Assembly: GCA_963732355.1 (NCBI GenBank)
Contig: CAVSZD010000007.1
Coordinates: 124,001 to 188,000 of the forward strand
Reading direction: 5' to 3'
DNA: 64,000 bases
Source of the DNA: JADKAV01 sp963732355
GTDB lineage: Bacteria; Actinomycetota; Actinomycetes; S36-B12; UBA10799
The notes beneath the pieces were generated by a model that worked only from the letters and a program-made list of their open reading frames with translations, ran no database searches and had not been told where the DNA came from. Both the position numbers and the translations under genes were made by a program. Below are positions 27,301 to 38,233 of this stretch, piece by piece (position 1 is the first letter of the stretch; each line of letters begins with the position of its first letter).

Positions 27301-28214
27301 TTGACCCCGGAGAGGTCAGGGGTCCTGGGCCGCCGTGGGGCACCGCCGGCCCGCAGGAACAGCCAGCCCTTGTAGAAGCCGTGCCCGATGAGGTGCAACA
27401 TCGCGAAGGCAGGCAGGCCCAGACCGACCTGGACAGTCATGTAGCCCATCTGGGCCGACGTCGAGCTGGCCAGTTTGCCCTTCACATCGGGACGCACACG
27501 CATCGCCGCGGTGCCCAGGACAGCCGTGATCCCGCCCACAACAACCAGCGCCAGCAGCACCATCGGCGAGGACGAGAACACGCCCCAGTAGAGGACTGCC
27601 AGCAGACCGAGTCCATTGACCACACCGGCGTGCAGCAGAGCAGAGACTGGCGAAGGGGCCTCCGCGGTCAGCGGCAGCCACCGCCACGCGGGGACCAGCG
27701 CCGAACGCACGATTCCGGCAATGGCCATGAGCGCGGGAACAACCCACGAGACCTCACCGATCTCGGAGCGAGACGACGTTCCGCCCAGGATGAGCACCAC
27801 GAAGGCGGCCCACAGGGCAACATCGCCCACCAGCAGTCGGGCCGCCACCCGCCGCCCTGCGCGACGAGCAGTCGGGGTGTCGGCGTGGGCGACCAGGGCA
27901 GCCACTGCCAGTCCGCTGACCGTCCAGCCGACCGCCGTGAGCAGCACCGGGTCCGCAACCACGGCCAGCCACAGTGCAAGGATCGCGAGGCCCAGGTAGG
28001 CGGCGAATCGACCCTGCCGAGCTTGGCCGCGCAGGTTGCGCGCCGAGTAGGCGGCCACCAGCCACCCCATGGTGAGGATGAAAGCCCCCAAGAGAATCGA
28101 TTCCGCGGTGAACCAGAAAGGTCCGACAGGCTCTCCGAAGAAGACCCACGAGGCGAACAGAAAGGCGATCAGGCCCGCGAGGGTGCCCTTCGCAACATGA
28201 CTGATGTTCGGCAT
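24348..28214 (-). CDS. DabB-DabA fusion: predicted energy-coupled inorganic carbon (bicarbonate/CO2) accumulation protein
   Basis: A single 1288-residue chain. Residues 1 to about 450 are a polytopic membrane domain of the NuoL/MrpA-like proton channel family (DabB), with EAPSPVSALLHAGVVNGLGLL and LHLIGHGFYKGWLFLRAG. From about residue 470 (WPINSAVAVNPLSGLQ) to the end is a DUF2309/UPF0753 (DabA) domain, carbonic-anhydrase-like. The zinc site is intact: Cys794 and Asp796 (MCIDVRSE), His967 (VTGHAAK) and Cys982 (YDCGACGG). The 173- and 15-residue spacings equal those I recall for Halothiobacillus DabA2 (C351, D353, H524, C539). DabA and DabB are normally separate subunits. The AT-rich promoter puts the ATG six bases after TAATAT. 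Confidence 0.9.
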   Translation of the reverse strand: MPNISHVAKGTLAGLIAFLFASWVFFGEPVGPFWFTAESILLGAFILTMGWLVAAYSARNLRGQARQGRFAAYLGLAILALWLAVVADPVLLTAVGWTVSGLAVAALVAHADTPTARRAGRRVAARLLVGDVALWAAFVVLILGGTSSRSEIGEVSWVVPALMAIAGIVRSALVPAWRWLPLTAEAPSPVSALLHAGVVNGLGLLAVLYWGVFSSSPMVLLALVVVGGITAVLGTAAMRVRPDVKGKLASSTSAQMGYMTVQVGLGLPAFAMLHLIGHGFYKGWLFLRAGGAPRRPRTPDLSGVKVPMALMLAGISAVVIGLGVNTWVSRPVVDLVPLAVAGVTATFALCALVWPDVRTAVHSTARGRAWSMVATVAGLLAYVVALGVWVRIFEMPGVWSGAGALTLTLAVLVLGSLGMYAVSKNWLRPLVSPLVVDTATRIKGQVPPVAPTDAPSVDVAMDAASAMVGPMWPINSAVAVNPLSGLQAMAFSDAAEVAARTWGARSHMDESQYLQAMSAGRFTRDDLIAAAGGFSLPNETVADFLTRRAQWELSPQSKSNAAELLSGLSDDQIAAVLPRPSALPRTLGEQTGIGDRVSGLANAWTALANSGQPFAGGLWQTFQSDVQDLGLRGLGVAVRSLPEQPAEAVAVLLHNVVPASEQVGYLSRLVAKDPGWAAHLKQRDPGLIADLLAIRVTFDVLGSAAAGARVWSRSEQTEREWAAAELAAVVDLLGVAEAREGLEIANELLPSARVAVWQRAWEQRYRNGLMDQVSTRAGQPVERDETPTAHVIMCIDVRSERFRRHLEAQGEYDTHGFAGFFGVALRHETVSGSSSDQCPVLLKPAFTITEDDSLSNSYGTPTAIRGGLVSSTARPASAFAVAEGLGVLAGLDALAQTAAPGLWGRWRDRLQPTHRGDLHVGHLDVAGSSDKVGMGMTVEQRTAAAAGMLRALGLVENLAPVILVTGHAAKVENNAFAAAYDCGACGGNGGYVNARVMAAVVNDPRVRRRLRQEHGITIPESTVAVPAWHNTTTDQVLIEEQDVPDSHRQKVGALRADLAAAGASARAERMVELPGVSGVDARAAARRAADWAEPQPEWGLAGNAAFVIGPRAMTKGLNLSGRVFLHSYEPGLDVDGSTLELLLTAPMVVTQWINNQYYFATVDPQHFGAGDKTTHNVVGDYAVFSGAGGDLRVGLPWQGVFREQPLNEANWMHEPLRLQVVVYADPADIVTVLDQHPDVAALVANEWIALAAIAPGTGEAFALGTDLQWQPWLARSNDQAVSVMSKQG

Positions 28215-28220
28215 GAAGCA

Positions 28221-28251
28221 ATATTAGCGTATTTCAGTTCAGGTATTGCAA
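28221..28251 (-). promoter_or_regulatory. Promoter of the DabB-DabA gene, with possible operator
   Basis: On the minus strand TAATAT (28221-28226) ends six bases before the ATG, so the mRNA is probably leaderless. TTGCAA lies 19 bases further upstream as a possible -35. GCAATA and TATTGC form an inverted repeat across the promoter. The stretch is markedly AT-rich for this genome. Confidence 0.6.
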
Positions 28252-28271
28252 GCCCTATGTCGGACGTGTCG

Positions 28272-28787
28272 TCATTGGCCTTCGCCTGTGATGAACGGCT
28301 GTCCGCACACCGACAGGCTGTAGTTGTTCACGTTGGCCTCCGCGGCCGCAATGACGTCTTCGTTCTGCGCCAACCAGGCATCCGCGCTCGCTGCCTGTTT
28401 GGGGCTACCGGTGACCGTGAGGGCCAGCTTGCGCACCGATTCGGCATACAGCGCCAGGTCCTCCTCGATCGCACCCGGAGCCACCGCTTGGGCGCCTTCG
28501 ACCAGCGCCACGAACTGGGTCGGATCCTCGACCTGCTGGGCCGCGCCGGAGGCCTTCTTCAGGTACGCGCAGAACGTCGTGTCCGCGGCCTTCTGCTCGA
28601 TGGGGCTCTTCGAGACCGTCACAGTGGGACTGGTCGTTACGGCCGGAGTACTGGGCTCCGGCGTCGGGGTCTGCGACTGCGGTAGTTGGGAGACCGTCGC
28701 GCTGTCCACCGGTTCCGGCGCTGATTCGGTCTGTGAACAACCTGCGAGAACCCCGGCGAACAGCAGCACGCCGATCATTGCCTTCAT
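28272..28787 (-). CDS. Putative lipoprotein
   Basis: A 171-residue protein. The start at 28787 gives a signal peptide MKAMIGVLLFAGVLAGC with a lipobox (LAGC), followed by a Pro/Thr/Ser-rich linker of about 45 residues (TPTPEPSTPAVTTSPT) and a helical domain. Two Cys (FCAYLKK and LSVCGQPF) could form a disulfide. It is predicted to be anchored on the outer face of the membrane. No family is recognised. It lies 57 bases upstream of the DabB-DabA gene on the same strand. Confidence 0.7.
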   Translation of the reverse strand: MKAMIGVLLFAGVLAGCSQTESAPEPVDSATVSQLPQSQTPTPEPSTPAVTTSPTVTVSKSPIEQKAADTTFCAYLKKASGAAQQVEDPTQFVALVEGAQAVAPGAIEEDLALYAESVRKLALTVTGSPKQAASADAWLAQNEDVIAAAEANVNNYSLSVCGQPFITGEGQ

Positions 28788-28809
28788 GCAGACCACGGTA
28801 GCCCAGCGC

Positions 28810-28941
28810 TTAGAAGTGATCCTCGTAGTAGGTGATGCGGTCACGTCGCGAGGGGGTTTCGATCAGCATCTGGCCCATGGACACCGTCATGGAGCCCAGC
28901 AGATTGGCAAGGTTGGCGAAAGCGTTCAGTCGAACTGGCAT
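28810..28941 (-). CDS. 43-residue small protein with a strong ribosome site
   Basis: The ATG at 28941 is preceded at ideal distance by AGGAGG. The ORF reads MPVRLNAFANLANLLGSMTV and continues with SMGQMLIETPSRRDRITYYEDHF. The N-terminal half is an amphipathic to hydrophobic helix and the C-terminal half is charged and ends in aromatics. There is no known homologue I can name. It is short, but the ribosome site and clean stop support it. It lies between the lipoprotein and lysX, next to palindromic repeat copy B. Confidence 0.6.
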   Translation of the reverse strand: MPVRLNAFANLANLLGSMTVSMGQMLIETPSRRDRITYYEDHF

Positions 28942-29043
28942 GGCGACCACCTCCTGCCCCAAGCCTTGCGCGGCCTTGTTGCCGTGGTGTGAACGGCGGG
29001 TACACATCCGGCTCGCGTGCCGAACGGTAAACAGCCAACGGAC

Positions 29044-29156
29044 TGTGGCGTTGTTGCTGGGCCCTTCGCTGAGATGTCGCGTTGTTGCTGGTTTTCGCGC
29101 CGGAAACCAGCAACAACACAGCAAGCGAGCCGCCGGCCCCTCAACAACGCGACAAT
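29044..29156. repeat. Dispersed nested palindrome, copy B
   Basis: The outer arms TGTGGCGTTGTTGC and CAACAACGCGACA enclose an inner perfect 14-bp inverted repeat, GTTGTTGCTGGTTT (29081-29094) and AAACCAGCAACAAC (29104-29117). The layout matches copies A and C. It ends just beyond the 3' end of lysX. Confidence 0.85.
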
Positions 29157-29164
29157 CGGCGCCT

Positions 29165-32100
29165 CTACTCCGGACGGACGATGGGGAACAGCATGGTGTC
29201 GCGGATGTTCTGCCCGGTCAGCATCATGATGACGCGCTCGACCCCCATCCCCTGCCCGCCGGCTGGGGGCATTCCGTACTCCAGGGCGCGCAGGAAGTCC
29301 TCGTCCACCTCCATGGCCTCCACGTCGCCGGCCGCAGCCAGCAGACTCTGAGCCACCAGCCGGTCGCGCTGGTCGAGCGGGTCGATCAACTCGGTGTAGG
29401 CGGTGCCCAACTCGGCACCCCAGCCGACGAGGTCCCACTTCTGAGCCAATCTGGGCTCCGAAGGCATCTTCCGAGTCAGGGGCGAGACCTCCGTAGGGAA
29501 GTCCAAGTAGAACGTGGGGAACGTCGTGGTGCTCTCACACAGTTCTTCGTACAACTCGAGCACCACCTGCGAGGCATCCCACGAGGGGTCCATCGGGATC
29601 CCCAAGCGCGCCGCGTGGGCGCGCAGGACCTCTTCGCTGGTGTCGACGGTGACCTCCTCGCCCAGTTTGGCGCTGACCGCCTCGTGCACGGTCATCGTCG
29701 GCCACTCCGGCGAGAGGTCCACCTCCTCGTAGCCACCGTCCTCCAGGGGCCGCCGCGCGATCGGCTCGCCATAGACAGCCGTGGCGATCTCCAGAATCAG
29801 CTCGCGGGTCAGCACCCGCATCGTCTCGTAACTGCCATAGGCGTCGTACACCTCGAGGCTGCTGAACTCCGGGTTATGGCTGGTATCAGCGCCCTCATTA
29901 CGGAAGTTGCGGTTGACCTCGAAGATCTTCTCAACACCACCGACCAGCAGTCGCTTGAGGAACAGCTCCGGTGCGATCCGCAGGTACAGGCGCATGTCGT
30001 AGGCGTTGATGTGGGTGATGAACGGACGCGCGTTCGCCCCTCCGTGCACGGTCTGCAGCATCGGGGTGTCCACCTCGAGGAAGTCCCGGCGCCACAGACT
30101 CTCGCGCAGTGCCCGGATCGCCGTCGAGCGCAGGGCGACCATCTCGCGTGACGAGTCGTTGACGATGAGGTCCACGTACCGCTGGCGGGTGCGGGCCTCG
30201 GGGTCTGTGAGCCCCGCGTGCTTGTCGGGCAATGGCACCAGGCACTTCGAGGTGATCACGAAGTCCGTGGCCATCACCGACAGTTCCCCGCGCTTGCTCG
30301 TGATGACCTGGCCGACGACCCCGACATGGTCGCCCAGGTCGACCTCATTCTTCCAGCGGTCGAGCGCTTCCTGGCCCACCTCGGCCAAGGACAGCATCAC
30401 CTGCATCTGCCCGGACCAGTCCTTCACCTGCGCGAAGACCAACTTGCCTGTCACCCGGTTGAGCATCACGCGGCCCGCGATCCGCACCGTCTGGCCGGTG
30501 CGGGCATCGGCCTGCAGATCTGCGAACTGTGACCGGATGTCGCCGATCATGTCCGTACGGTCGAAGTCTGTGGAGTAGGGATCTACGCCACGCGCCCTGA
30601 TCTGCTCGAGCTTGTGCCGACGCACCAACTCCTGCTCGGGCAGCCGTCGCAGCGCCACCTCGGACTGCTCGGCGTCCTGCTGGCTCAACTGCGCGGCAAC
30701 CGGTTCCCACAATGCCACCGGCGACAAGGCCGCGCCGTCGGCCAGCGACTCCCGACGACTGCTGGTGAACGGCAGCCCTGGCTTCTCCACAAACCCCTCT
30801 GCGAGGCCCGCAGCGATCCCCACCCGGGGCAGGTCCCCGGAGCGTTCGAACAACAAGTAGCGCGGCACCCAGTTGGGTTCGTACTTCTCGTTTGACTTGT
30901 ACAGCGACTCCAACTGGAACCAGCGGCTGGCGAACATCAGCAGACCGCGCGAGGCCCGCATCACCGGCCCGGCGCCGATCTTGGCACCCTCCTCGAAGAT
31001 GGCGCGCATGACCGCGAAGTTGAGCGACAGCCGGTCGACGCCGATGACGGGGCCAGCCTGAACCGTGGCCGTGACCATCGTCTCCATCGAGCCGTTCTCA
31101 GCTTGCGGATCGCGGCGCATGAGATCCAGGGAGATGCCCCGGGAGCCCCACGGCGAGAACGAGAGCAAGCCTTTGCGCACGCCCTCAGGGTCGAAGATCT
31201 CGGTCAGGACGCAGTCACCGTCCAACGGATCCCCAAGGCGACCCAGTGCCATCGAGAAACCGCGTTCGTTGTCGGTGTCGCGCCACCGGTCGGCGTCCAC
31301 GATCACGGCGGCCATCTGGTCCTGCGGGATGTCGCGGTGCCGGCGGACCCGCGTTGTGTACCCGTCGCGCTCCAGACGGTGCACGGCCTGCCGGACCGCC
31401 CGCATGTGGCGTCCGTCGAGGGTGTATTCGGAGAATTCGATGATCGCCTCATCGCCGAGCGACAGGGCCTCAAGGCCGGCACGCACGTAGGCCTCAGCGC
31501 CCAACTCGGAGGCTCCCATCACCGCAGGCGCCCACCCGAAGTGCCGCGCTTGCTCCAGCCAAGCTTCAATCGCCGGCGGCCAGCTCTCAGGGTCCCCGAT
31601 GGGATCGGCGGACGCCAGGCTCACACCATTGACCACGCGATAGGTCACGGCCGCTTTGCCCGAGGACGACCAGACCACCGACTTGTCGCGACGGGTCGCG
31701 AAGTAGGCCAGCGAGTCCCGGTCGCCCTGCTCGTGCAGCAGCACACGCAGGTCCACCTCGTCCTGGGCCCCGATGCGGCGCTGGTTGCCCCGGGTGCGGA
31801 ACAGGGCGAAACCGAATGCCACATAGACGACCGTGCCCAGCCCGCCGAGCAGGAAGGGAACCGGCCGAGTCGCGCGACCTTCGATGCCGGTGGTTTCGGC
31901 GGATCCGAGACCGCCCAGGACGTTGAGGGCCGAATACCCCCAGGAATCGCCGCGTGCGACCGAACCCGGCAAAGCCTCCACCATCGCCCATCCGATCGGG
32001 ATGACGATGGCGAATCCGATGACCAGGGTGGCGATCGCCACGAACACGTTTCGCCGCGGAACGACGGCGAAGAACTCCTTGCGGGCCACGATCAGCACCA

Positions 32101-32523
32101 CGAACAAGACCAGCGAGGTCGACGCCGTAAAGACTTCCTTGGTTCGCAGGTCGGGTTCGGATGCGATCAGCCCAACGGACACGAGCATCCCCAGGCCCAG
32201 CAGGATCACCATGAACCACCAGGCGGACCGCTTGCGCTTACCCAGGGCCGAGCCGAAGATCGCCAGCAAGGCAGCCCACGCCAGGTTCGGCGGCGCGGGG
32301 ACGAGGACGACCTCGATGACCTCCCGAACCCCGCTCAGCGCCCTCGCCAGCGGCGGAAAGACCGCCGTGACCGCGCTGAAAACGGCCACCGTGAGCAGCA
32401 GTGCTCGAAGCACGTTGGGTACGTGGCTGGTCCACCCCGAACCCGGCACATAGCGCCTGCTCGGTATCTCGGTCTCGATCCGGCGGTTCAGGTCCTGCGC
32501 CGAGCTCTGCGCTGCGTCGAGCG

Positions 32524-32527
<4 letters not shown>
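29165..32527 (-). CDS. lysX: LysX: lysylphosphatidylglycerol synthase / lysyl-tRNA synthetase fusion
   Basis: A 1120-residue fusion like mycobacterial LysX. The N-terminal 230 residues are membrane helices. A DUF2156/MprF synthase domain runs to about residue 590 (WSSSGKAAVTYRVVNGVSLA, GWAPAVMGASELGAEAYV). The rest is a class II lysyl-tRNA synthetase with an OB-fold (VRIAGRVMLNRVTGKLVF), motif 2 (FEVNRNFRNEGADTSHNPEF) and motif 3 (GMGVERVIMMLTGQ). It charges tRNA-Lys and transfers lysine to phosphatidylglycerol, reducing surface charge. It overlaps the acetoacetyl-CoA synthetase stop by four bases. Confidence 0.95.
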
Positions 32528-34500
<1,973 letters not shown>

Positions 34501-34509
34501 TCCCCGAAG

Positions 34510-35949
34510 TTAGCCGATGGGGCTGGCGGCGGGGGATTCAGTGGCTGCTGGCGTCGCGGATTCCGACGGTGTGGCCGCGGTCGTGGGCGACGCAGACGGC
34601 GACGGAGACCCCGAGATGGAGATCACCGCTGCCGCGCTGGCCTCCAGCTTGCTGGCTTCCGCACGCAGTTTCTCAGCGTCCGCTGGGTCCACCTGACCGC
34701 CATTGTCCAGAGCGGTCGTCGCCACGGATGCGCCGTCGGTCACCGACACCTGGAACGTCTCCACGAACGTGCGGTAGAACTCCGGCGCGTTACCCGCCGA
34801 CACAGCGGCAACACACGCGCTCTGGTACTGGTCCATGATCGGCTTGATGTCCTTGGCCAGTTGCTCGAAGTACGCCTGGTTCTCCTCGAGGTCCTTGGCG
34901 ATTGCCACGTCGTTGAGACGCGCCGCCACTGAAGTGCTCAGGTCGTCGGCGGTGAGGGCGGCCCCCAAATCGGAGCAAGCCGGATCCACCGTGCCTGAGA
35001 ACGTGGCCGTGACATCGACCTGGCCGTTGGTGTTCCCCGAGCCGCCGGTGCTGGAGCCGCGGAACAGGAAGAACCAGAGCAGACCCAGGATGAGAACCCC
35101 GACCAGCAAGGTCCCGATCACCAGCGCAGCGAGGCGTTTACCCGAGGTCTTGGACCGGCCATCGGCGGACGTGACGGGCATCCCGGTGAGCGGGTCGATC
35201 GTCTCAGCAGTCGGGAAGACGTTGGTCTGACCCATGGGCGAGCCGGGCGCCAAACCCTGGGGCACCGCTGCCGGAGGAACTGCCGATCCCCAGGTCCCAC
35301 CGGGGGGCTGTTGCCAACCACCCTCAGGCTGCACCGGAGCCTGACCCCACTGCTGCTGCTCAGGCTGCACCGGAGCCTGACCCCACTGCTGCTGCTCAGG
35401 CTGCACCGGAGCCTGACCCCACTGCTGCTGCTCAGGCTGCACCGGAGCCTGACCCCACTGCTGCTGCTCAGGCTGCACCGGAGCCTGACCCCACTGCTGC
35501 TGCTCAGGCTGCACCGGAGCCTGACCCCACTGCTGCTGCTCAGGCTGCACCGGAGCCTGACCCCACTGCTGCTGCTCAGGCTGCACCGGAGCCTGACCCC
35601 ACTGCTGCTGCTCAGGCTGCACCGGAGCCTGACCCCACTGCTGCTGCTCAGGCTGCACCGGAGCCTGACCCCACTGCTGCTGCTCAGGCTGCACCGGAGC
35701 CTGACCCCACTGCTGCTGCTCAGGCTGCACCGGAGCCTGACCCCACTGCTGCTGCTCAGGCTGCACCGGAGCCTGACCAGCTGCAGTCCAGGGGTCGACT
35801 GGCTCGGGAGTTGGAACGCTGGGGCCGGGCACCTGCGCGCCTGGCATCGGCTGAGTGTTCTCCGACCAGCCCCCGCCGTCCCACCAGCGCACCTGGCTGG
35901 CATCCCGCGGGTCCTGGTACCAACCAGGGGACGGGTTTCCGTTAGCCAT
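34510..35949 (-). CDS. DUF2510 membrane protein with a 12-residue repeat region
   Basis: A 479-residue protein. The N-terminal DUF2510 motif is PGWYQDPRDASQVRWWDG, residues about 7-24. A repeat region of twelve copies of a 12-residue unit (GQAPVQPEQQQW) plus a partial thirteenth follows. One membrane helix (LAALVIGTLLVGVLILGLLWF) precedes an extracytoplasmic domain and a Ser/Thr/Ala/Pro-rich tail. DUF2510 domains often sit on actinobacterial membrane or secretion-linked proteins. The start at 35949 (MANGNPSPGW) is chosen because DUF2510 usually begins the protein. Confidence 0.8.
   Translation of the reverse strand: MANGNPSPGWYQDPRDASQVRWWDGGGWSENTQPMPGAQVPGPSVPTPEPVDPWTAAGQAPVQPEQQQWGQAPVQPEQQQWGQAPVQPEQQQWGQAPVQPEQQQWGQAPVQPEQQQWGQAPVQPEQQQWGQAPVQPEQQQWGQAPVQPEQQQWGQAPVQPEQQQWGQAPVQPEQQQWGQAPVQPEQQQWGQAPVQPEQQQWGQAPVQPEGGWQQPPGGTWGSAVPPAAVPQGLAPGSPMGQTNVFPTAETIDPLTGMPVTSADGRSKTSGKRLAALVIGTLLVGVLILGLLWFFLFRGSSTGGSGNTNGQVDVTATFSGTVDPACSDLGAALTADDLSTSVAARLNDVAIAKDLEENQAYFEQLAKDIKPIMDQYQSACVAAVSAGNAPEFYRTFVETFQVSVTDGASVATTALDNGGQVDPADAEKLRAEASKLEASAAAVISISGSPSPSASPTTAATPSESATPAATESPAASPIG
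35329..35778. repeat. Perfect 36-bp tandem repeats, about 12.5 copies, within the DUF2510 gene
   Basis: CTGCACCGGAGCCTGACC recurs thirteen times at exactly 36-base intervals from 35329 to 35761, with the intervening CCACTGCTGCTGCTCAGG also identical. No base differences are visible between units, so the array is probably recent and variable in length. The unit is a multiple of three, so copy-number change keeps the reading frame. Confidence 0.95.
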
Positions 35950-36070
35950 CTCGCAGCACCTTTCGCTCGTCTGTCTAAACAGTAGTCGGCACACCAAGGC
36001 GTGGCGATGAGAAGGAATCCGCGCGCTGGCCGATTACAAACAGTCACGTACCGGCCAGCTCCAAGACGCG

Positions 36071-37571
36071 TCAAGCGCCCTGCATGTCCTCCAGACTCAT
36101 GCCCTTGGTCTCCCTGATGAACTTCACCACGAAGAAGAAGGACAGAACCGCGAACACCGTGAAGACGCCGTACGCGAAACCCAGACCGATGTCGGACATC
36201 CCCGGGAACGAGACACTGACGATGAAGTTCGCCATCCACTGCGCAGCGGCTGCCACGGCCAATGCGGCGGCCCGGATCCGGTTCGGGAACATCTCGCCCA
36301 GCAGCACCCACACGACCGGGCCCCACGAGACACCGAAGAACACGACGTACAGGTTCGCCGCGACCACAGCCATCGGACCTGCGGCCCCGGTCAGGTACGG
36401 GGTGCCGATGGAATCCACTCCCGAACAACCGGCCTGACCGGCGTCGACGAGAGCCTGCGTGCAGGTGGCGGCCGTTCCGAACAGCAGGGCCATCACTCCC
36501 AGCGTCACCGCCATGCCGGCCGAACCGACCAGGAGCAACGGTTTTCGCCCGATCCGGTCCACCAGCGAGATCGCCACCAAGGTCACCACCACGTTCGTGG
36601 TGTTGGTGATCAAGGTGATCAGGAACGCCTGGGACTCATCGAAACCCACAGATGCCCAGATGCTGTTCGAGTAGTAGAAGATCACGTTGATGCCTACGAA
36701 CTGCTGGAAGACGCTCAACCCGATTCCGATCCACACGATCGGCTGAAGCCCCACGACCTTGCCCTTGAGATCACTGAACCTGCGGCTTGTGATCGCCTGA
36801 CAGAGACGCCTTGATCTCGGCAACCTTGGCGTGCTGATCCCCATCGAGCACCTTGGAGAGCACCTCAGCGGCCTCTTCGTCCTTGCCGATCGCCACCAGG
36901 TACCGCGGCGACTCCGGGATCGTCAGCGCCAGACTCCCGTACACGATCGCCGGGATGAGCATGACCAGGAACATCCACTGCCAGGCTTCCAGGCCCAGCA
37001 GCCAGGTGTTGTTCGCGTTCGTCTCGGGTTTGCCGGCACTGGCCGCGTTGAGGATGAAGTAGTTGGTGAGCGCGGTTGTGAAAATGCCCAGCACGATGGC
37101 CAGCTGCTGCAGCGATCCCAACCGTCCGCGCAGTTGCGCCGGGGCGATCTCCGCGATGTACATGGGTGCGATCACCGAGGCGATTCCGATGCCCGCGCCG
37201 CCGATGAATCGCCAGAACATGAGGTCCGCGACACCCAGCGGGAAGGCCTGCCCGACTGCCGCTATCAGGAACAGGACCGCGGCGATGACCATAACTCGGC
37301 GACGGCCGAACTTGTTGGCCAACGTGCCGGCGAACCAAGCGCCTACCGCGGAGCCGAGCAGTGCGATCGCAACGACGAATCCGATCGCGCCGCCGATGTC
37401 GAACTTGACCTTGAGCGCGTCGACCGTGCCGTTGACCACGGCTGAGTCGAAACCGAACAGGAAGCCTCCCAGGGCGGCCACGATGGCCATCCGTAGGACA
37501 CGACCGGTGTGGTACTTCTCTTCCACAACTGGACCGCTGTCACCGGCTCCGGGCAAGGGACCGTGCGCCAT
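36071..37571 (-). pseudogene. Sugar porter (MFS) split by a frameshift
   Basis: Two overlapping frames together give a normal sugar-porter family transporter of about 490 residues. The first (37571 to 36771) has GGFLFGFDSAVVNGTVDALK, the loop motif NKFGRRRVMV and ALTIPESPRYLVAIGKDEE. The second (from about 36785 to 36071) has GLSVFQQFVGINVIFYYSN, DRIGRKPLLLVGSAGM and a C-terminal RETKGMSLEDMQ. The break near 36780-36790 needs a one-base shift, after which the first frame stops at TGA. It is either a true pseudogene or a sequencing error. The start at 37571 has GGAGG upstream. Confidence 0.8.
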
Positions 37572-37659
37572 GGCTGCCTCCATTCCTCGATGAAGGTGAA
37601 ACTAGCGAGTCCGGTCCCGCTATTGCGCGATCACGCGCCCGGAACGTCCCTGACCCATC

Positions 37660-37776
37660 GGTTGTCGCGTTGTTGCCGGTCCCCGTCCTCGAATGTCGTG
37701 TTGTTGCTGATTTCAAGCGCTCGAACCAGCAACAACACCACAAATGCGCTCCCACGGTCGCAACAACGTGACAAAC
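37660..37776. repeat. Dispersed nested palindrome, copy C
   Basis: The outer arms TTGTCGCGTTGTTGCC (37662-37677) and GCAACAACGTGACAA (37760-37774) are imperfect inverted repeats. The inner arms TGTCGTGTTGTTGCTG (37694-37709) and CAGCAACAACACCAC (37727-37741) form a second hairpin around GATTTCAAGCGC. It is the most complete of the three copies and lies between divergent genes. Confidence 0.88.
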
Positions 37777-37845
37777 GGGGGCGGCATGGTCAAATGCTTG
37801 CCCACAGCGCATTAGCGCCGCGAATGCGCTGATATCGTCTCTTCT

Positions 37846-38233
37846 ATGCCGCACCTGCGGGTCAAAGACGCCGCTGAACTCCTCAATGTCAGTGACGACA
37901 CCGTGCGCAGACTGGTTGAGGCGGGTCGACTGTCGGTCACCGCCGACGAAGTTGGGCGGCAGGTGATCGACGGCGGACAATTGGCAGATCTCCTACGCGA
38001 GCGCGCCCAGCCGCCCGAAGGCCTTGCACCGCAGTTCGGCGCGCAACCGGTTCCGTGGCCTGGTCACCGAGATCCGGATGGACGCGGTCATGGCCCAGGT
38101 CGAGATGCAGTGCGGTCCCCACAGAGTGGTGTCACTGATGTCCAGCGAGGCCGTGCGCGACCTCGGCCTCGAGGTGGGCAGCGTGGCCAGCGCGGTGGTC
38201 AAATCCACCAACGTCATCGTCGAAGCCCCATGA
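37846..38233 (+). pseudogene. HTH-Mop (molybdenum-pterin binding) regulator, frameshifted
   Basis: The first frame gives an excisionase/MerR-like HTH (PHLRVKDAAELLNVSDDTVR, GRQVIDGGQLADLLRER). A one-base shift somewhere in about 37990-38025 brings in the Mop/TOBE domain (SARNRFRGLVTEIRMDAVMA, QVEMQCGPHRVVSLMSSEAV, KSTNVIVEAP), which ends in a four-base overlap with modA. Combined, the protein would be the usual size of about 129 residues for actinobacterial HTH-TOBE regulators next to modABC. The ATG follows TATCGT by seven bases, suggesting a leaderless start. Reading frame 1 alone fuses falsely into modA. Confidence 0.8.

Noticed and set aside
35311..35985. Leu/His-rich plus-strand ORF with an RLHRSLTPLLL repeat
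   Set aside because: It is the complement of the 36-bp repeats in the DUF2510 gene. It has no ribosome site, and the opposite strand has a domain at each end.
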